The notes below the pieces were generated by a model, which saw nothing but the letters and a program-made list of their open reading frames with translations, did not search any database and was not told the DNA's origin. Below, piece after piece: positions 60,588 to 64,000 of a stretch of DNA of 64,000 bases. The DNA is from Marinobacter bohaiensis. GTDB taxonomy: Bacteria; Pseudomonadota; Gammaproteobacteria; Pseudomonadales; Oleiphilaceae. The DNA lies in contig NZ_QGEH01000004.1 in NCBI RefSeq assembly GCF_003258515.1, positions 62,001 through 126,000 on the forward strand. The letters are read 5' to 3'. Position numbers and translations under genes: made by a program. Every line of letters begins with the position of its first letter. Positions within the stretch are counted from its first letter, which is position 1.

Positions 60588-61913
60588 TCAGCGCTCGAGA
60601 ATCGCCGTCACCCCCTGACCGCCGGCGGCACAGATGGAAATCAGGCCGCGACCGCTTCCCTTCTCCGCCAGTTGCTTGGCCAGCGTGGCGATGATCCGTG
60701 CGCCGGTGGCGGCGAACGGATGCCCGGTCGCCAGACTGCTGCCCTTGGGATTGAGCCGACCGCGATCGATCGAGCCCAGCGGCTGCGCCAGCCCCAGGCG
60801 GTCCTTGCAGAAGGCCGGATCCTCCCACGCCTTGAGCGTGGACAGCACCTGGGCGGCGAACGCCTCGTGGATTTCGTAGATGTCGAAGTCCTGCAGGGTG
60901 ACGCCGGCCCGTTCCAGCAGCCTGGGCACGGCGTAGGCCGGGGCCATCAGCAGGCCTTCTTTCTTGTCGACGAAATCCACCGCCGCCACTTCGGAGAACG
61001 TCAGATAGGCCTGCACCTCCAGGTTATGGGACTTGGCCCATTCCTCGCTGGCCAGCAACACGCTGGAGGCGCCATCGGTCAGGGCCGTGCTGTTGGCGGC
61101 GGTCATGGTGCCATTCTCGCGGTCAAAGCACGGCTTGAGACTCGCCAGTTTCTCCAGCGACGTGTCCGGACGCAGGATGTTGTCCTGCTCGAGTCCCGCC
61201 AGCGGCGTCATCAGGCCGTCGAAAAAACCTTCCTGATAGGCAGCCGCCAGCTTCTGGTGACTCTCGTAGGCCAGCTGGTCCTGCTCGTCGCGGGGAATCT
61301 GCCACTCGTGGGCGGTGACCTGGCAGTGATCCCCCATCGACATACCGGTACGGGGTTCGCCATTTTCCGGTATTTCCGGAATCAGGTGGCCGGGCCGGAA
61401 ACGACCCAGGATCTTCAGCCGCTCGCCGTTGGTCCTGGCGCGGTTAAGGTCGAGCAGGATCTTGCGCAGCCCTTCGCCGACACCAATGGGCGCGTCCGAG
61501 GTGGTGTCCGTACCGCCGGCGATACCGCACTCGATCTGCCCCAATGCGATCTTGTTGGCCACCAGGATGGCCGCTTCCAGCCCCGTACCGCAGGCCTGCT
61601 GCACATCGTAGGCCGGGGTTTCGGGGGCCAGACCGGAACTGAGCACCGATTCCCGCGTCAGGTTGAAGTCCCGGGAATGCTTGATCACCGCCCCGGCCGC
61701 CACTTCGCCCAGGCGCATGCCGTCCAGGCCGAAGCGATCCACCAGCCCCCGCAGCGTGGCGGTCAGCATGTCCTGGTTGCTGAGTTTGCTGTAAGCGGTG
61801 TTGGAGCGGGCAAACGGAATGCGATTGCCGCCAATGACCGCCACTCGCCGGACGCCCGGAGACGACGCCCTGGAACGCTTTTTCGTGGTCGCTGCGTTAC
61901 TTGCCTGTGCCAT
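60588..61913 (-). CDS. Acetyl-CoA C-acyltransferase (thiolase, FadI-like)
   Basis: A 441-residue thiolase that carries out thiolytic cleavage of 3-ketoacyl-CoA or its reverse. Nucleophile Cys108 (QQACGTGLEA), His in YEIHEAFAAQV, GHPFAATGAR and the second Cys in ICAAGGQGV are all present. The N-terminus (residues 1-20) has an extra basic, Ser/Thr-rich stretch. It is divergent from a large FabG, a pairing seen in pseudomonads, where the two are thought to act together in fatty-acid or polyhydroxyalkanoate-type metabolism. Which direction dominates is unknown. It is longer than AtoB and closer to FadI in its C-terminus. Confidence 0.93.
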   Translation of the reverse strand: MAQASNAATTKKRSRASSPGVRRVAVIGGNRIPFARSNTAYSKLSNQDMLTATLRGLVDRFGLDGMRLGEVAAGAVIKHSRDFNLTRESVLSSGLAPETPAYDVQQACGTGLEAAILVANKIALGQIECGIAGGTDTTSDAPIGVGEGLRKILLDLNRARTNGERLKILGRFRPGHLIPEIPENGEPRTGMSMGDHCQVTAHEWQIPRDEQDQLAYESHQKLAAAYQEGFFDGLMTPLAGLEQDNILRPDTSLEKLASLKPCFDRENGTMTAANSTALTDGASSVLLASEEWAKSHNLEVQAYLTFSEVAAVDFVDKKEGLLMAPAYAVPRLLERAGVTLQDFDIYEIHEAFAAQVLSTLKAWEDPAFCKDRLGLAQPLGSIDRGRLNPKGSSLATGHPFAATGARIIATLAKQLAEKGSGRGLISICAAGGQGVTAILER

Positions 61914-62141
61914 GGGACTATCCTGTCTGTCGGTGTGTTGTGTGGCAGTCTAGCGGGACCGGCTCACCGCTCATTGGCAGGCCTGACAAGGGCCGGACCG
62001 CATTGAGTCAATCCATGGATCGCCAATTCCCCTACCATGATTTCCATCCGGGACGCGTCAGGACCATCGTACCCGGTCATGGCGCGACACCGCATCCGAC
62101 ACTCACAGACGATCAGACGTAAAAGAAAAAGGGAAATCGCT

Positions 62142-63551
62142 ATGTCCGACCTCTACCTCAAATTCGTGAACACATCGGTGGGCAAATCCACCGTCTCGAC
62201 GCTGGGATTACCCTCCCCCGTGGTTCTCAAGCGCTGGCAGCGCACCGACCAGCCGTTCATCGAGGGCGACGTGCTGGTGGGCGCCGCGGCCAATCCTCGT
62301 GCAGCCGGGGTCGTTGGCAGCGTGCTGGCCACCAGCCCCGCCAATGTCTATCACGCCAGCGGCAACGACCGACTGGCCGATTCCGCCAAGGCTGGCAGCA
62401 AGGCCCGACCACTGGCGATCGATGGCAGCATCGACCAACGTTTCTCCGCGCTGGTATTTGACGCCAGCGGTATCAAGGATACCGCCGACCTGCGGGCGCT
62501 GTACGACTTTTTTCATCCGGTAATTCGCAAGCTGGCCGGCAACGGCCGGGTGCTGGTCATCGGACAGGATCCGGATACGTGCCGCAAGCCGGCCCAGGCG
62601 GCCTCGCAACGGGCGCTGGAAGGTTTCGTGCGCAGCGTGGGCAAAGAAGTCGGCCGCAAGGGCGCCACCGCCAACCTGATCTGGATCGCCCCCAACGCCG
62701 AGGAGCGCATCGACTCCAGCCTGCGCTTCTTCCTGTCGCCGCGATCGGCCTACGTGGACGGCCAGGTGGTTAAAATCGGCAAGTCGGATATCGACACCAA
62801 GGCTCCGAAGAGCAGCGCGCCCCTCGCCGGCAAGACCGCCCTGGTGACCGGCGCGGCACGCGGGATTGGCGCCGCCATCGCCGAGACCCTGGCCCGGGAT
62901 GGCGCCAACGTGGTTGTGCTGGATATCCCGGCCGCCGCAGACGACCTGAACGCCGTTGCCCAGCGCATCGGCGGCAAGCCGCTGAGCTGCGACATCACCG
63001 ACGCCGCCGCACCGGCCCAGATCGCGAACTTCATGGAAAAACAGGAAAACGGCATCGACATGGTGGTGCACAACGCGGGCATTACCCGGGACAAGACCCT
63101 GGGCAACATGCCGGAGCATTTCTGGGACATGGCCATCGCCGTCAACCTCACCGCCGAGGAGCTGATCGACGAGGAACTGCTCAAGCGCAAGCTGATTCGC
63201 GACAACGGCCGGATCGTCTGCGTCTCCTCCATCAGCGGTATCGCGGGGAATTTCGGCCAGACCAATTACGCGACCTCGAAGTCCGGCGTGATCGGCTATG
63301 TGGAGTCCATGGCCCGGAGCCTGAAGAACGGCATCACCATCAACGCCGTGGCACCCGGTTTTATTGAGACGCAAATGACGGCGGCCATGCCCTTCACCAT
63401 GCGCGAGGCGGGCCGGCGCATGAACAGTCTGTCCCAGGGCGGGCACCCGGTGGATGTGGCCGAGACCATCGGCTGGTACTGCCACCCTCAGTCGTCCGGC
63501 GTGACCGGCAATGTGGTGCGGGTGTGCGGCCAGTCGCTGATCGGCAAATAG
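62142..63551 (+). CDS. High-molecular-weight 3-oxoacyl-ACP/CoA reductase (FabG4-like)
   Basis: A 469-residue two-domain reductase. Residues 1-220 form a degenerate Rossmann-like flavodoxin-type domain; 225-469 form a short-chain dehydrogenase with cofactor motif TGAARGIG (236-243), NAGITRD, and the catalytic Ser363, Tyr376 and Lys380 (NYATSK). Family members reduce 3-oxoacyl substrates on ACP or CoA with NADH. AGGGA lies about seven bases before the ATG at 62142; 35 in-frame codons further upstream look non-coding. It is divergent from the thiolase gene and ends at a strong terminator. Confidence 0.92.
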   Translation: MSDLYLKFVNTSVGKSTVSTLGLPSPVVLKRWQRTDQPFIEGDVLVGAAANPRAAGVVGSVLATSPANVYHASGNDRLADSAKAGSKARPLAIDGSIDQRFSALVFDASGIKDTADLRALYDFFHPVIRKLAGNGRVLVIGQDPDTCRKPAQAASQRALEGFVRSVGKEVGRKGATANLIWIAPNAEERIDSSLRFFLSPRSAYVDGQVVKIGKSDIDTKAPKSSAPLAGKTALVTGAARGIGAAIAETLARDGANVVVLDIPAAADDLNAVAQRIGGKPLSCDITDAAAPAQIANFMEKQENGIDMVVHNAGITRDKTLGNMPEHFWDMAIAVNLTAEELIDEELLKRKLIRDNGRIVCVSSISGIAGNFGQTNYATSKSGVIGYVESMARSLKNGITINAVAPGFIETQMTAAMPFTMREAGRRMNSLSQGGHPVDVAETIGWYCHPQSSGVTGNVVRVCGQSLIGK

Positions 63552-63559
63552 GACCGAAT

Positions 63560-63585
63560 AATCCCTGGCTGCGGCCGGGGATTTT
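63560..63585 (+). terminator. Intrinsic terminator after the large FabG gene
   Basis: A 10-bp stem AATCCCTGGC / GCCGGGGATT (one G-T pair), loop TGCG, then two T. It begins nine bases after the stop codon. Confidence 0.75.
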
Positions 63586-63597
63586 CCGACAGACACG

Positions 63598-63620
63598 AAA
63601 AACCGCCCAACAGGCGTTTT
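63598..63620 (-). terminator. Terminator of the tRNA cluster
   Basis: Minus strand AAAACGCC, loop TGTTG, GGCGGTTTT: an eight-pair stem with one bulged G, closing in a T-run. It lies 37 bases beyond the last tRNA in the direction of its transcription. It may also act on the plus strand. Confidence 0.65.
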
Positions 63621-63656
63621 CACACGCTGTAGGCAGAGCTCGTACGAACAGGAAAA

Positions 63657-63732
63657 TGGTGGGTGGTGCAGGGATCGAACCTGCGACCCTCGCCTTGTAA
63701 GGGCGATGCTCTCCCAGCTGAGCTAACCACCC
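63657..63732 (-). tRNA. tRNA-Val (anticodon UAC)
   Basis: A 76-base cloverleaf on the minus strand with acceptor GGGTGGT/ACCACCC, D-arm, anticodon loop CTTACAA (anticodon TAC), TTCGATC T-loop and encoded CCA. Identical in sequence to the copy at 63866-63941. Confidence 0.98.
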
Positions 63733-63744
63733 GGGGAAAGAAAA

Positions 63745-63821
63745 TGGCGGAGCGGACGGGACTCGAACCCGCGACCCCCGGCGTGACAGGCCGGTATTCT
63801 AACCAGCTGAACTACCGCTCC
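63745..63821 (-). tRNA. tRNA-Asp (anticodon GUC)
   Basis: A 77-base cloverleaf on the minus strand with acceptor GGAGCGG/CCGCTCC, anticodon loop CTGTCAC (anticodon GTC), TTCGAGT T-loop, discriminator G and encoded CCA. It stands between the two valine tRNAs. Confidence 0.98.
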
Positions 63822-63865
63822 GCGTATCATCCATCAATCGGTGGGGTGCCGATCAAGCGCTGAAT

Positions 63866-63941
63866 TGGTGGGTGGTGCAGGGATCGAACCTGCGACCCTC
63901 GCCTTGTAAGGGCGATGCTCTCCCAGCTGAGCTAACCACCC
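63866..63941 (-). tRNA. tRNA-Val (anticodon UAC), second copy
   Basis: Same 76-base sequence and folding as the copy at 63657-63732, with encoded CCA. It is the first tRNA of the cluster within the window; others may follow beyond the right edge. Confidence 0.98.
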
Positions 63942-64000
63942 AGTCCAGCGTGGATGGAACAGCGTTTGCCTTGCGGCGTGTGCTGTGTCATCCAGATGAG

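Noticed and set aside
62208-63623. Long open frame (471 codons) antisense to the large FabG gene
   Set aside because: Shadow frame of a high-GC gene with no recognisable domain and no ribosome site.
63663-63863. Short open frame (66 codons) across the tRNA cluster
   Set aside because: It is the complement of tRNA sequence and arises only from the tRNA genes.
1-64000. CRISPR arrays, insertion sequences, prophage or integrase genes
   Set aside because: None was seen: there are no regularly spaced repeats, no transposase or integrase frames and no attachment-type duplication at the tRNAs within the window.

Overview
This 64 kb, GC-rich window looks like the chromosome of a marine gammaproteobacterium of the Pseudomonadales, most probably a Marinobacter relative. 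The evidence is gene order: a Pseudomonas-type single-polar-flagellum block (fleQ, fleSR, fliEFGHIJ, fliKLMNOPQR-flhB, flhA-flhF-fleN-fliA, cheYZAB, motCD, parC-parP-cheW) beside ccmABC, followed by lexA-sulA, tamAB, a thiolase/large FabG pair and a tRNA cluster. The genus is an inference from order and protein style only.

Layout. 1-1809: cytochrome c maturation genes ccmA-ccmB-ccmC on the minus strand, cut by the left edge. 2089-3767: a plus-strand pair of a FliK-like protein and an orphan FlhB C-terminal domain behind a good sigma-28 promoter candidate. 3782-18387: minus-strand chemotaxis, stator and flagellar regulatory genes, flhA down to a DUF2802 gene. 18594-21433: a plus-strand insert with upp, a uracil permease and an orphan methyltransferase. 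21620-42984: minus-strand flagellar basal body, export and regulator genes, interrupted by an HptB-HsbR-HsbA partner-switching module between fliJ and fliK.

43208-50483 holds a DUF1329 gene with a perfect upstream palindrome, two small conserved hypothetical genes, the SOS pair lexA-sulA with two LexA boxes, acylphosphatase, a DUF6231 gene and an amidoligase plus glutamine-amidotransferase pair. 50566-58913 holds a SIMPL-domain protein, tamA-tamB, a hemolysin III/TrhA protein and a voltage-sensor-like membrane protein without a pore. 59102-63551 holds an amidase, a thiolase and a high-molecular-weight FabG. 63657-63941 holds tRNA-Val, tRNA-Asp and a second tRNA-Val.

How it works together. 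Promoter-like sequences fit a Pseudomonas-style cascade. fleQ has a sigma-70 type promoter. FleQ and sigma-54 would drive fleSR, fliE, fliL, fliK and flhA, all of which have -24/-12 elements with exact spacing. FliA would drive the late parC-parP-cheW operon and the FliK-like/FlhX pair. FlhF and FleN set pole and number; ParC and ParP place the chemotaxis array at the pole. HptB-HsbR-HsbA probably links the cluster to a motile/sessile decision. The least understood parts are the amidoligase pair, the FliK-like/FlhX pair, the CheA linker repeats, the pore-less voltage-sensor protein and several unassigned operators.
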